The position numbers and the translations under genes are program-made. A stretch of 64,000 nt of DNA, taken from contig NZ_NKHL01000114.1 in the NCBI RefSeq assembly GCF_002934685.1, positions 39,642 to 103,641 of the forward strand, read 5' to 3'. The stretch's first letter is position 1; every line of letters begins with the position of its first letter. The notes beneath the pieces were generated by a model. It did no database searches. It saw only the letters and a program-made list of their open reading frames with translations, and was not told where the DNA came from. This document shows positions 48,896-58,633 of this stretch, in pieces. Source of the stretch: Pseudomonas bohemica (GTDB lineage: Bacteria > Pseudomonadota > Gammaproteobacteria > Pseudomonadales > Pseudomonadaceae).

Positions 48896-50518
48896 TCAGA
48901 CCTTGAAACGCGAAACGCCGCCGCGCAGTCCCACCGCCACCTGGCTCAACTCGTCGATGGCAAAGCTGGCCTGACGCAGGGATTCGACGGTCTGGCTGCT
49001 GGCATCACCCAACTGCACCAGCGCCTGATTGATCTGTTCGGCGCCGGTGGCCTGAGCCTGCATGCCTTCGTTGACCATCAACACCCGCGGCGCCAGCGCC
49101 TGGACCTGATGAATGATCTGCGAAAGCTGCTCGCCGACCTGGGTCACCTCGAACATGCCGCGACGCACTTCCTCGGAGAACTTGTCCATCCCCATCACCC
49201 CGGCCGACACCGCGGACTGGATCTCGCGAACCATCTGCTCGATGTCATAGGTGGCCACGGCAGTCTGATCCGCCAGACGACGCACTTCGGTGGCGACCAC
49301 GGCAAAACCACGACCGTATTCACCGGCCTTTTCAGCCTCGATGGCGGCGTTCAGCGACAACAGGTTGGTCTGATCGGCGACCTTGACGATGGTCACGACC
49401 ACCTGATTGATGTTGCCGGCTTTCTCATTGAGGATCGCCAGTTTGGAGTTGACCAGATCGGCAGCGCCCATCACCGAATGCATGGTTTCTTCCATGCGCG
49501 CCAAGCCCTGCTGACCGGAGCCGGCGAGCACCGAAGCCTGGTCTGCAGCGGAGGTCACCTCGGTCATGGTGCGCACCAGATCACGAGAAGTGGCAGCGAT
49601 CTCCCGCGAGGTCGCGCCGATTTCGGTGGTAGTGGCAGCGGTCTCGGTAGCAGTGGCCTGTTGCTGTTTGGACGTGGCGGCAATCTCGGTCACCGAGGTT
49701 GTGACCTGCACCGACGAACGCTGCGCCTGGGAAACCAGCGCCGCGAGTTCGGTGACCATGTCGTTGAAGCCGGTCTGAACCGAGCCGAATTCGTCGTTGC
49801 GATCCAGTGCCAGGCGGCTGCTCAGGTCGCCGGTGCGCATGGTTTCGAGAATCCGCACGATGCGATTCATCGGTGCCAGGATCGTGCGCATCAGCAGCAG
49901 CCCGCAGGCGGCGGCTGCCAGCACGGCGATGATCAGCGACAGTAACAAGGTGATCTTGGCGCTGGTAACCGCCGCCAGGATGTCGTCGGCGGCATGATCG
50001 GCAACGGCTTTGTTCGTGGTGCTCAGAGCATTGAGCACCTTTCGGGCTTCATACCACAGTGGCGTCAGCTGCTCGGCAAAAATGCGCTGAGCCAAGGCAA
50101 AGTTATCGCCCTGATACGCACTCAAAATGCTGTTGAGGACCAGACCGTACCGTTCCCTGAGTTGCAGAAACTCGGTGAAATCCTTGCGATCGGACTCTTC
50201 GAAAATGCTCTTCTGATAATTGTCGATCTGCGCCTGCAGCTTGTCTTCGAATTCTTTGTACTGATCTTCCTCGGCGTTGGTCAGGCTGCGCCCGACGCCT
50301 TCGGCGAGCAATTGCTGAGTACGCACATAACTTTCAACCCAGGCGCCACGTACGGTGCTGCTGTAAAAAATGGCCGGCAGTGCGTCGAGGCGAACTTCAT
50401 CACCGCTCTTTTCGATGACCAGCAGGCGATTGAAAGCCATGGCAACCATCAGCAGCATGATGGCGATGATTACAGCGAAGCTCGCCAAGATACGTTGACG
50501 CAACGTCCAGTTCTTCAC
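48896..50518 (-). CDS. wspA: methyl-accepting surface-sensing receptor WspA, 540 aa
   Basis: Membrane receptor of the Wsp pathway. TM1 is at residues 10-30 (ILASFAVIIAIMLLMVAMAF), a periplasmic four-helix domain follows, and TM2 is at about 190-210 (LLLSLIIAVLAAAACGLLLM). A HAMP domain (APMNRIVRILETMRTGDLSSRL) and the MCP signalling domain with the hairpin tip DQTNLLSLNAAIEAEKAGEYGRGFAVVATEVRRLAD complete it. The start is a GTG at 50518 behind GAGGG. Confidence 0.97.
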   Translation of the reverse strand: MKNWTLRQRILASFAVIIAIMLLMVAMAFNRLLVIEKSGDEVRLDALPAIFYSSTVRGAWVESYVRTQQLLAEGVGRSLTNAEEDQYKEFEDKLQAQIDNYQKSIFEESDRKDFTEFLQLRERYGLVLNSILSAYQGDNFALAQRIFAEQLTPLWYEARKVLNALSTTNKAVADHAADDILAAVTSAKITLLLSLIIAVLAAAACGLLLMRTILAPMNRIVRILETMRTGDLSSRLALDRNDEFGSVQTGFNDMVTELAALVSQAQRSSVQVTTSVTEIAATSKQQQATATETAATTTEIGATSREIAATSRDLVRTMTEVTSAADQASVLAGSGQQGLARMEETMHSVMGAADLVNSKLAILNEKAGNINQVVVTIVKVADQTNLLSLNAAIEAEKAGEYGRGFAVVATEVRRLADQTAVATYDIEQMVREIQSAVSAGVMGMDKFSEEVRRGMFEVTQVGEQLSQIIHQVQALAPRVLMVNEGMQAQATGAEQINQALVQLGDASSQTVESLRQASFAIDELSQVAVGLRGGVSRFKV

Positions 50519-51400
50519 AGTCAGCCCTCAAGAGTTCAACACCGGCGACACCGGGTTCAAGAAGCGGACCGAAAGACGGCCCAACGCGAGCGGAGTATAG
50601 CTTAGTGACTTACCCATTAAGGGGACTGTTTCCGACGTAAAAAATGCGATAACGCACAGATTTTTCAGAAATATCTGACAGATTATCTGCGAATGGGCCG
50701 TTCGCTTGATCAGCGGGAATTTGAAGCACTGCGCGAACCGTAGAGGCCAGGGTAGGCCACCACTCCGACGGGGAATGTTGTACTGATAATCCAGCGTTCT
50801 GCGGCGAACATCGCCCTGTAGCAGACCGGCTTGCCAGCGGAGGCGTTTGCGAGATCGCCACTGCCCGCAAACCGGACGCCGACAAGAAAATATGAGGGCT
50901 CTTATTACTGCACTTGGCGCACATGCGCTTCCAGTTCTGCCTTGAGCCCCCTCGATCTTGAGTTGGCTGGCCAGATACATCTGGGCAGCGATTTACGGTG
51001 TGTGAGCCGAGGGCAGCCGGTTTGCAGGTTTGCTCCAGATGTTGCAGCGCAGACGGGGATAGCCGCAGGTGCCGCCGGGCCGGGCTACAGCACGTTCACC
51101 CGGGTCCATTTAATCGACTGCTGCTTAATCGAATGCTGCGTTCGGTATTTAGAATTTGTCGACAGCTGAATGTGGCACTAGGCTCTGGGGCTAACAGCGA
51201 AATCACTTTCCTGTAGCAGCACGGCTTAAAAAAACAACGACGAGTTTCAAGCTGCAAGCTTCAAGAGAAAAACAATAAGAACAGCTCCACCACGCGATCC
51301 TCCAGCGACAAGTAAATGGCACGAACGACCGCCACTTGCAGCTTGCGGCTCGCAACCTGGTTCCACCCCTGCCCAAAAACATCAATAACGAGGGAACCCC
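50519..51400. other. 880-base intergenic region between wspA and ydcS
   Basis: Contains the divergent promoter regions. It has an inverted pair AAGCTGCAAG (51249-51258) / CTTGCAGCTT (51335-51344) and dispersed fragments resembling the GTAGCAGCCCGGCTTGCCGGC repeat (50817, 51214). No convincing coding sequence was seen; several short frames lack ribosome sites. Confidence 0.5.
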
Positions 51401-52552
51401 ATGTCAGTGCAGAAGACCGCGCTCCTGAGCGCCGTAATCACCGCGTTGTTCGCCAGTGGCACCGTGCAGGCGGCCGAAACGCTCAAGGCCGTCGGCGACG
51501 GCGAGGGCCAGCTGGATATCGTGGCGTGGCCGGGCTACATCGAACGGGGCGAAAGCGACAAGGCTTATGATTGGGTCACTGGCTTCGAGAAGGAGACCGG
51601 TTGCAAGGTCAATGTCAAGACTGCAGCGACCTCCGACGAGATGGTCAGCCTGATGACCAAGGGCGGTTACGACCTGGTGACAGCGTCAGGCGACGCCTCG
51701 CTGCGACTGGTCGCAGGCAAGCGGGTGCAGCCGATCAACACCGATCTGATTCCCAACTGGAAGAGCCTCGATCCACGGCTGAAGGACGGCCCGTGGTACA
51801 CCGTCAACAAGCAGACCTATGGCACGCCCTACCAGTGGGGCCCTAACGTGCTGATGTACAACACCAACGTGTTCAAGACTCCGCCGGTGAGTTGGAGCGT
51901 GGTGTTCGAGCCGCAGGACCTGCCGGATGGCAAGCCGAACAAAGGCCGCGTGCAGGCCTATGACGGGCCGATCTACATCGCCGACGCTGCGCTTTACCTG
52001 AAGACCGCCAAGCCGGAACTGAAAATCGAAGACCCGTATCAACTGACCGAAACCCAGTACAAGGCCGTGCTCGATCTGCTGCGCGCGCAACACCCGCTTG
52101 TGCACCGCTACTGGCATGACGCGACGGTGCAGATGAGCGATGTGAAAAACGAAGGCGTGGCGGCGTCGAGTTCATGGGGCTATATGGTCAACGGCCTGGT
52201 CGCCGACAAACAGCCAGTCGCCTCGACGATCCCGCAGGAAGGCGCTACCGGCTGGGCCGACACCACCATGCTGCATGCCGACGCCAAGCACCCGAACTGC
52301 GCTTACAAGTGGATGGACTGGTCGCTGCAGCCAAAAGTCCAGGGCGACGTCGCCGCCTGGTTCGGTTCCCTGCCAGTGGTGCCAGCGGCATGCAAGGCCA
52401 GTGATCTGCTGGGCGCAGAGGGTTGCGGCACCAACGGCTTCGACCTGTTCGACAAGATCGCCTTCTGGAAAACCCCGCAGGCCGAGGGCGGCAAGTATGT
52501 GCCGTACAGCCGGTGGACTCAGGATTACATCGCGATCATGGGCGGGCGTTAG
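51401..52552 (+). CDS. ydcS: ABC transporter substrate-binding protein YdcS-like, 383 aa
   Basis: Periplasmic binding protein for a polyamine-like substrate. The signal peptide ends SGTVQA (residues 1-24). The body follows the PotD/YdcS pattern (GQLDIVAWPGYIE, VKTAATSDEMVSLMTKGGYDLVTASGDASLRLV, QTYGTPYQWGPNVLMYN, SSWGYMVNGLV). It heads an operon of transporter and aminobutyraldehyde dehydrogenase genes, as in E. coli ydcSTUV-patD, so putrescine or a related amine is the likely ligand. Confidence 0.9.
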   Translation: MSVQKTALLSAVITALFASGTVQAAETLKAVGDGEGQLDIVAWPGYIERGESDKAYDWVTGFEKETGCKVNVKTAATSDEMVSLMTKGGYDLVTASGDASLRLVAGKRVQPINTDLIPNWKSLDPRLKDGPWYTVNKQTYGTPYQWGPNVLMYNTNVFKTPPVSWSVVFEPQDLPDGKPNKGRVQAYDGPIYIADAALYLKTAKPELKIEDPYQLTETQYKAVLDLLRAQHPLVHRYWHDATVQMSDVKNEGVAASSSWGYMVNGLVADKQPVASTIPQEGATGWADTTMLHADAKHPNCAYKWMDWSLQPKVQGDVAAWFGSLPVVPAACKASDLLGAEGCGTNGFDLFDKIAFWKTPQAEGGKYVPYSRWTQDYIAIMGGR

Positions 52553-52572
52553 TCCCGGGCACCCCGCATAAC

Positions 52573-52664
52573 CTGTAGGAGCGCGCTTGCCCGTGATGGC
52601 GGTGAGTCATGCACCATCAATGTCACAGACAGACCGCATTCGCGGGCAAGCGCGCTCATACAGG
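52573..52664. repeat. REPIN between ydcS and ydcT
   Basis: CTGTAGGAGCGCGCTTGCCCG (52573) and TCGCGGGCAAGCGCGCTCATACAG (52640) are inverted with a 46-base spacer. It is inside the transporter operon, so it could reduce downstream transcript or stabilise the ydcS message. Confidence 0.9.
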
Positions 52665-52824
52665 AGGACGCATTCCTCCGTTCTGTAACAGTCTGGCTTG
52701 CCGGCGGTGACATTGCATGATCGTCCCCACGCTCTGCGTGGGAATGATCATCCTTCAGATGTACGCATTTGATACACCCGGCGCCCCGCTGCGACGGCGT
52801 TCGCTTTCTACTGAGGTTTCATCC

Positions 52825-53877
52825 ATGACCCTTGCAGTTCAGTTCACCCACGTTTCCCGTCATTTCGGCGAAGTGATGGCCGTCGATCGGGTCTCCATTG
52901 ATATCAAGGACGGCGAGTTCTTTTCCATGCTCGGCCCCTCGGGTTCGGGCAAGACCACCTGCCTGCGTCTGATCGCAGGCTTCGAACAACCCAGCGCCGG
53001 TTCGATTCGCATTCATGGCGAAGAAGCGGCGGGCACGCCGCCGTACCAGCGCGACGTCAATACTGTGTTTCAGGACTACGCTCTGTTCCCGCACATGAAC
53101 GTACGCGACAACGTCGCTTATGGTCTGAAGGTCAAGGGCGTGGTCAAGAGCGAACGTCTGGCCCGCGCAGAAGAAGCCCTGAGCATGGTGGCCCTGGGCG
53201 GCTACGGCCATCGCAAGCCGGTGCAGTTGTCCGGCGGGCAGCGCCAGCGCGTGGCCTTGGCACGTGCATTGGTCAACCGCCCTCGCGTCTTGCTGCTCGA
53301 CGAGCCTCTCGGCGCTCTCGACCTCAAGCTGCGCGAACAGATGCAGAGCGAGTTGAAAAAGCTGCAGCGCCAACTGGGCATCACCTTCATCTTCGTGACC
53401 CACGATCAGACCGAAGCGCTGTCGATGTCGGATCGGGTCGCGGTATTCAACAAGGGCCGCATCGAGCAGGTTGATACCCCACGCAATCTGTACATGAAAC
53501 CTGCGACCAGCTTCGTTGCCGAATTCGTCGGCACCTCCAATGTGCTGCGTGGCGAACTGGCGCACCAGTTGAGCGGCAATGCAAGGGCGTTCTCCATTCG
53601 CCCCGAGCACATCCGCTTCGCCGAAGGCCCGGTGGCCAGTCACGAAATCGAAGTCAGCGGCCTGCTCTACGACATCCAGTACCAAGGCAGCGCCACTCGC
53701 TACGAGCTGAAGCTGGACACCGGCCAGACCCTCAGCGTGAGCCAGGCCAATACGCAATGGCTGGACACCAGCGCCCAGCACCAGACCGGCCAGCGCATCT
53801 GCGCACGCTGGGCGCGTGAGGCGATGATTCCATTACATGACGTTGCAACAGAAAGCGCCGCGAGCGAGGCCCATTGA
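52825..53877 (+). CDS. ydcT: ABC transporter ATPase YdcT-like, 350 aa
   Basis: Nucleotide-binding subunit. Walker A GPSGSGKTTCLRL, signature LSGGQRQRVALARAL and Walker B LLLDEPLGALD are present, with a C-terminal TOBE-like domain (about 290-345). The start at 52825 (MTLAVQF) replaces a longer frame from 52717. It overlaps or abuts the permease gene. Confidence 0.95.
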   Translation: MTLAVQFTHVSRHFGEVMAVDRVSIDIKDGEFFSMLGPSGSGKTTCLRLIAGFEQPSAGSIRIHGEEAAGTPPYQRDVNTVFQDYALFPHMNVRDNVAYGLKVKGVVKSERLARAEEALSMVALGGYGHRKPVQLSGGQRQRVALARALVNRPRVLLLDEPLGALDLKLREQMQSELKKLQRQLGITFIFVTHDQTEALSMSDRVAVFNKGRIEQVDTPRNLYMKPATSFVAEFVGTSNVLRGELAHQLSGNARAFSIRPEHIRFAEGPVASHEIEVSGLLYDIQYQGSATRYELKLDTGQTLSVSQANTQWLDTSAQHQTGQRICARWAREAMIPLHDVATESAASEAH

Positions 53878-53878
53878 G

Positions 53879-54829
53879 ATGAGCCAGACACTCGCCCATT
53901 ACGCACCGATGCACCGGCAATCGCCTCTGCGCCGCTTCGCCAATCTGCTTTATCGGCGGCCCAATCTTTACCTGTCGCTGCTGCTGATCCCGCCGCTGCT
54001 GTGGTTCGGGGCGATCTATCTCGGCTCGCTGCTGGGCCTGCTGTGGCAAGGGTTCTACACCTTCGACGATTTCAGCATGGCGGTGACCCCTGACCTGACC
54101 CTGGCCAACTTCGGCGCGCTGTTCAGTCCGTCGAACTTCGACGTGATTCAACGCACCCTGACCATGGCCATCGCGGTGTCCATCGCCAGCGCGATCGTCG
54201 CCTTTCCCGTCGCCTACTACATGGCGCGCTACACCACCGGCAAGACCAAGGCGTTCTTCTATATCGCGGTGATGATGCCGATGTGGGCCAGTTACATCGT
54301 CAAGGCCTACGCCTGGACGCTGCTGCTGGCCAAGGGCGGCGTTGCGCAATGGTTCGTTCAGCACCTGGGACTGGCGCCGGTGCTGCAGCTGATTCTGGGC
54401 ATTCCCGGCGTAGGCGGCAGCACGTTGTCGACGTCGCATCTGGGGCGCTTCATGGTCTTCGTCTACATCTGGCTGCCGTTCATGATTCTGCCGATCCAGG
54501 CCTCGCTGGAGCGCCTGCCGCCGTCGTTGCTGCAAGCCTCGGCGGACCTGGGCGCCAAGCCCCGGCAGACGTTCATGCAGGTGATTCTGCCGCTGTCGGT
54601 ACCCGGTATCGCAGCGGGTTCGATCTTTACCTTTTCATTGACCCTGGGCGACTTCATCGTGCCGCAACTGATCGGCCCGCCCGGCTACTTCATCGGCAGC
54701 ATGGTCTACGCCCAGCAAGGCGCCATCGGCAACATGCCCATGGCCGCGGCGTTCACGCTGGTGCCCATTGTGCTGATCGCTATTTACCTGTCTATCGTCA
54801 AACGACTGGGGGCTTTCGATGCGCTCTAA
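53879..54829 (+). CDS. ydcU: ABC permease YdcU-like, 316 aa
   Basis: First membrane subunit of the polyamine-type importer. About six membrane segments include LLLIPPLLWFGAIYLGSLLGL and FYIAVMMPMWASYIVKAYAWTLLL, and the cytoplasmic EAA loop reads EASADLGAKPRQTFMQVILPLSVPGI (here QASADLG). The start at 53879 follows the ydcT stop closely; 53837 is an alternative overlapping ydcT. It overlaps ydcV by 11 bases. Confidence 0.92.
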   Translation: MSQTLAHYAPMHRQSPLRRFANLLYRRPNLYLSLLLIPPLLWFGAIYLGSLLGLLWQGFYTFDDFSMAVTPDLTLANFGALFSPSNFDVIQRTLTMAIAVSIASAIVAFPVAYYMARYTTGKTKAFFYIAVMMPMWASYIVKAYAWTLLLAKGGVAQWFVQHLGLAPVLQLILGIPGVGGSTLSTSHLGRFMVFVYIWLPFMILPIQASLERLPPSLLQASADLGAKPRQTFMQVILPLSVPGIAAGSIFTFSLTLGDFIVPQLIGPPGYFIGSMVYAQQGAIGNMPMAAAFTLVPIVLIAIYLSIVKRLGAFDAL

Positions 54830-55649
54830 GCCTGTCCCGAAACAAGGCGAACATGCGTCCTGGGGCCTGAAGCTTGCGGCCTGGGGCGGTCTGGTGTTCC
54901 TGCACTTCCCGATCCTGATCATCTTTGTCTACGCCTTCAACACCGAAGACGCGGCGTTCAGTTTTCCGCCTCAGGGTTTCACCTTGAAGTGGTTCAGCGT
55001 GGCGTTCGCGCGGCCTGACGTGCTGGAGTCGATCAAGCTGTCGCTGCAGATCGCCTGTGTCGCCACGCTGATCGCGCTGGTACTCGGTACGCTGGCGTCG
55101 GCAGCCTTGTATCGGCGCGATTTCTTCGGCAAGGACGGCATTTCGCTGATGCTGATTCTGCCCATCGCCCTGCCTGGCATCATCACCGGGCTGGCGCTGT
55201 TGTCGGCGTTCAAGACGCTGGGGATCGAGCCGGGGATGTTCACCATCATCGTCGGCCACGCGACCTTCTGTGTGGTGATCGTCTACAACAACGTCATCGC
55301 CCGCCTGCGCCGCACGTCCCACACTCTGATCGAGGCGTCGATGGACCTGGGAGCCGACGGCTGGCAGACCTTTCGCTACATCATCATGCCCAACCTCGGC
55401 TCGGCATTACTGGCGGGTGGGATGCTGGCATTCGCGTTGTCGTTCGACGAAATCATCGTCACCACCTTTACCGCAGGCCATGAACGCACCTTGCCGATCT
55501 GGCTGCTCAACCAGCTCAGTCGGCCTAGGGATGTGCCGGTGACCAACGTCGTCGCGATGCTGGTGATGATCGTGACGATGCTGCCGATTCTGGGCGCGTA
55601 TTACTTGACCCGCGGCGGTGAGAGCGCGGCTGGTAGCGGGGTTAAGTAA
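54819..55649 (+). CDS. ydcV: ABC permease YdcV-like, 276 aa
   Basis: Second membrane subunit. Membrane segments include LHFPILIIFVYAF, IACVATLIALVLGTLASAA and ISLMLILPIALPGIITGLALLS; the EAA loop is EASMDLGADGWQTFRYIIMPNL. The start overlaps ydcU by 11 bases, indicating coupled translation. Confidence 0.94.
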   Translation: MRSKPVPKQGEHASWGLKLAAWGGLVFLHFPILIIFVYAFNTEDAAFSFPPQGFTLKWFSVAFARPDVLESIKLSLQIACVATLIALVLGTLASAALYRRDFFGKDGISLMLILPIALPGIITGLALLSAFKTLGIEPGMFTIIVGHATFCVVIVYNNVIARLRRTSHTLIEASMDLGADGWQTFRYIIMPNLGSALLAGGMLAFALSFDEIIVTTFTAGHERTLPIWLLNQLSRPRDVPVTNVVAMLVMIVTMLPILGAYYLTRGGESAAGSGVK

Positions 55650-55682
55650 ATGACACCCCTTTTCAGGACACCCTGCCGGTCC

Positions 55683-55792
55683 TGTGGGAATGAGCTTGCT
55701 CACGAAGAGGCCGGTACGTCTGCAGTAGCCGATACTCCGTAATAGAAGTAGGGGCTTAAAGTCAGCCTTCGTGAGCAAGCTCACGCCCACAG
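55683..55792. repeat. inverted repeat pair of a second REP-like family
   Basis: CTGTGGGAATGAGCTTGCTCACGAAG (55683-55708, given in parts) and its near reverse complement at 55767-55792 (CTTCGTGAGCAAGCTCACG then CCCACAG) surround a 58-base spacer. The core GTGGGA-GAGCTTGCTCACG differs from the GTAGGAGCG core elsewhere, so it is a distinct REP family. Confidence 0.8.
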
Positions 55793-55874
55793 AGGCTGCG
55801 TCCCATCAATTAACTGTCGGCAGACCTGCATGCCCCCACGGAACACACGCGGATCGAACATGAGGACAAATACG

Positions 55875-57299
55875 ATGCAAACCAAACTGCTGATCAATGG
55901 CCATCTGGTGGCCGGTGAAGGTCCCGCGCAACCGGTATTCAACCCTGCACTGGGCCGGGTGCTGGTGCAGATCAACGAAGCCAGCGAAGGCCAGGTCGAC
56001 ACCGCCGTGCGCGCCGCCGATGCCGCTTTCGACAGTTGGTCGCAGACCGCGCCGAAAGACCGCTCGCTGTTGCTGCTGAAACTGGCCGATGCCATCGACG
56101 CCAATGCCGAAGAACTCGCCAAACTGGAATCGGACAACTGCGGCAAGCCCTATCACGCCGCGCTGAACGACGAGCTGCCGGCAATTGCCGATGTGTTCCG
56201 CTTCTTCGCCGGAGCGAGTCGCTGCATGGGCGGTTCGGCGGCGGGTGAGTACCTGCCAGGCCACACCTCGATGATTCGTCGCGACCCGGTCGGCGTCATT
56301 GCCTCCATCGCCCCGTGGAATTATCCGCTGATGATGGTCGCCTGGAAGATCGCCCCGGCCCTGGCCGCAGGCAACACCGTGGTGCTCAAGCCCTCGGAGC
56401 AAACTCCGCTGACCGCGCTGCGTCTGGTGGAACTGGCCAACGACATCTTCCCCGCTGGCGTACTGAACCTGGTCTTCGGCCGCGGCCAGACCGTCGGCAA
56501 TCCGCTGGTGACCCATCCGAAAGTGCGCATGGTCTCGCTGACAGGTTCCATCGCCACCGGCTCGCACATCATTTCCAGCACCGCCGACAGCGTCAAGCGC
56601 ATGCACATGGAGCTGGGCGGCAAGGCGCCGGTGATCATCTTCGACGACGCCGACATCGACGCCGCCGTCGAGGGCATTCGCACCTTCGGCTTCTACAACG
56701 CAGGTCAGGACTGCACCGCCGCCTGCCGCATCTATGCGCAGAAAGGCATTTACGAGCAGTTCGTGCAGAAACTCGGAGAGGCGGTCAGCACCCTCAAGGT
56801 CGGGTCGCAGGATGACCCTGAAACCGAACTTGGCCCGCTGATCACTGCTCAGCATCGCGATCGTGTGACAGGCTTCGTCGAGCGCGCCGTCGCTCAGTCC
56901 CATACCCGCCTGATCACTGGCGGCAAAGCCATCGACGGCGACGGTTTCTTCTTCCAGCCCACAGTCATCGCCGACGCCCAGCAGGACGATGAAATCGTGC
57001 GCCGTGAAGTGTTCGGACCCGTGGTGTCGGTGACCCGGTTTGAAGATGAAGCGCAGGTACTGGGTTGGGCCAATGACTCCGATTACGGCCTGGCCTCGTC
57101 GGTCTGGACCCAGGACGTCGGCCGCGCCCACCGCCTCTCGGCACGCCTGCAATACGGCTGCACCTGGGTGAACACGCACTTCATGCTCGTCAGCGAGATG
57201 CCCCACGGTGGCCAAAAATTGTCGGGCTACGGCAAAGACATGTCGATGTACGGCCTGGAGGACTACACCACCGTGCGGCATGTGATGTTCAAGCACTGA
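55875..57299 (+). CDS. patD: gamma-aminobutyraldehyde dehydrogenase (PatD/YdcW-like), 474 aa
   Basis: NAD-dependent aldehyde dehydrogenase that oxidises 4-aminobutanal from putrescine to GABA. The ALDH set includes IASIAPWNYPLMM, the catalytic Glu in HMELGGKAPV, the catalytic Cys in NAGQDCTAACR and EVFGPVVSVTRFE. The start at 55875 has a GAGGA site upstream. It follows ydcV by 225 bases, with a repeat between. Confidence 0.9.
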   Translation: MQTKLLINGHLVAGEGPAQPVFNPALGRVLVQINEASEGQVDTAVRAADAAFDSWSQTAPKDRSLLLLKLADAIDANAEELAKLESDNCGKPYHAALNDELPAIADVFRFFAGASRCMGGSAAGEYLPGHTSMIRRDPVGVIASIAPWNYPLMMVAWKIAPALAAGNTVVLKPSEQTPLTALRLVELANDIFPAGVLNLVFGRGQTVGNPLVTHPKVRMVSLTGSIATGSHIISSTADSVKRMHMELGGKAPVIIFDDADIDAAVEGIRTFGFYNAGQDCTAACRIYAQKGIYEQFVQKLGEAVSTLKVGSQDDPETELGPLITAQHRDRVTGFVERAVAQSHTRLITGGKAIDGDGFFFQPTVIADAQQDDEIVRREVFGPVVSVTRFEDEAQVLGWANDSDYGLASSVWTQDVGRAHRLSARLQYGCTWVNTHFMLVSEMPHGGQKLSGYGKDMSMYGLEDYTTVRHVMFKH

Positions 57300-57320
57300 G
57301 GAGGGGGGCAAATATCCGTA

Positions 57321-57376
57321 GCAGCCCGGCTTGCCGGCAGCAGCGATTCCGCTGCCGCCGCTGGCAAGCCGTGCTG
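57321..57376. repeat. inverted repeat of a third repeat type
   Basis: GCAGCCCGGCTTGCCGGCAG (57321) and an inverted CTGGCAAGCCGTGCTG (57361) fold around CAGCGATTCCGCTG. Related fragments occur at 50817 (GTAGCAGACCGGCTTGCCAG), 51214 and 52685. Confidence 0.75.
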
Positions 57377-57424
57377 TTTTGTATGGGGGCGTGTCATGAA
57401 GAACACGGCCACATTGAGCAGCGA

Positions 57425-58531
57425 TTAATCCCGCAAATCCGACTCATGAATCGGTTGATCGCGATGGGTGGCGCGTTGATATTGCGCAGGCCATACGGCC
57501 TGGCGTCCGCCCAGGTCGTCATCGGCATGCAGTGGCCAGTACGGGTCGCGCAACAGCTCCCGCGCCAGCAGGATCAAATCGGCCTGACCGGTGCGCAGAA
57601 TGGTGTCGGCCTGATACGGTTCGGTGATCATGCCCACTGTCCCCGTTGCGATGCCCGACTCGCTGCGTACTCGCCCGGCGAATTCGGTCTGGTAGCCTGG
57701 CCCGACCGGGATTTCCGCATTGGCTGCCGTACCACCCGATGACACGTCCACCAGATCCACACCCAGGGTTTTCAGGCGCCTGGCCAGTTCGACAGTCTCA
57801 TCGGGATTCCAGCCATCTTCCACCCAGTCGGTTGCCGACACGCGCACGAACAGCGGCAATTCCTGCGGCCAGACTTCGCGCACCGCCTTGGTGACCTCCA
57901 GCGTCAGGCGAATGCGGTTCTCGAACGAGCCACCGTATTGATCCTGCCGTTGGTTGCTCAATGGCGAGAGGAACTGATGCAGCAGATAACCGTGGGCCGC
58001 GTGGATTTCCACCACTTTGAAGCCCGCCGTCAACGCGCGTTTGGCCGCGGCGACAAAGGCCTGAATCACGCCATTGATCTGCCCCTCGTCTAACGCCGTT
58101 GGCAGTGTGTGTTTCGGATCGAAGGCAATCGTTGACGGCCCCCACGGCGTCCAGCCACCCTGATCCGCCGGGATGCTGCCCTGCTTGCCCAGCCACGGGC
58201 GCCAGGTGCTCGCCTTTCGCCCGGCATGGGCCAGCTGGATACCGGCCACGGCGCCCTGGGCGGTGATAAAGCGGGTGATACGTTGCAGGGGTTCGATCTG
58301 GTCATCGTTCCAGATGCCGAGGTCTTCCGGGGTGATGCGGCCGTCCTGAGTCACGGCGGCGGCCTCGGTGAAGATCAGCCCGGCGCCACCCACGGCTCGA
58401 CTGCCCAGATGGACCAGGTGCCAGTCATTGGCTAATCCATCTTTACAGGAGTACTGACACATCGGCGAAACCACTATGCGATTACGCAGGGTCAGTTGGC
58501 GCAGGGTGTAGGGTTCAAGCAGCAGGCTCAT
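57425..58531 (-). CDS. XenA/OYE-family NADH:flavin oxidoreductase, 368 aa
   Basis: FMN-dependent reductase. Conserved pieces are SPMCQYS (the redox-tuning Cys of the XenA/YqjM class), GIQLAHAGRKAS, the HAAHGYLLHQFLSPLSNQR substrate region and YGGSFENRIRLTLEV. ATG 58531 is preferred to GTG 58537, with AGAGGTG upstream. The substrate may be an enone or nitro-compound. Confidence 0.9.
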   Translation of the reverse strand: MSLLLEPYTLRQLTLRNRIVVSPMCQYSCKDGLANDWHLVHLGSRAVGGAGLIFTEAAAVTQDGRITPEDLGIWNDDQIEPLQRITRFITAQGAVAGIQLAHAGRKASTWRPWLGKQGSIPADQGGWTPWGPSTIAFDPKHTLPTALDEGQINGVIQAFVAAAKRALTAGFKVVEIHAAHGYLLHQFLSPLSNQRQDQYGGSFENRIRLTLEVTKAVREVWPQELPLFVRVSATDWVEDGWNPDETVELARRLKTLGVDLVDVSSGGTAANAEIPVGPGYQTEFAGRVRSESGIATGTVGMITEPYQADTILRTGQADLILLARELLRDPYWPLHADDDLGGRQAVWPAQYQRATHRDQPIHESDLRD

Positions 58532-58633
58532 GGGCACCTCTGAGGTCGAGTAGAAGGTTCCGTTTTGATGAACCTAGAGCCTAGTCGACAACCCAGCAGA
58601 GGTGGCGGTTCCTGCTGTCACGTGCCTCGACGC

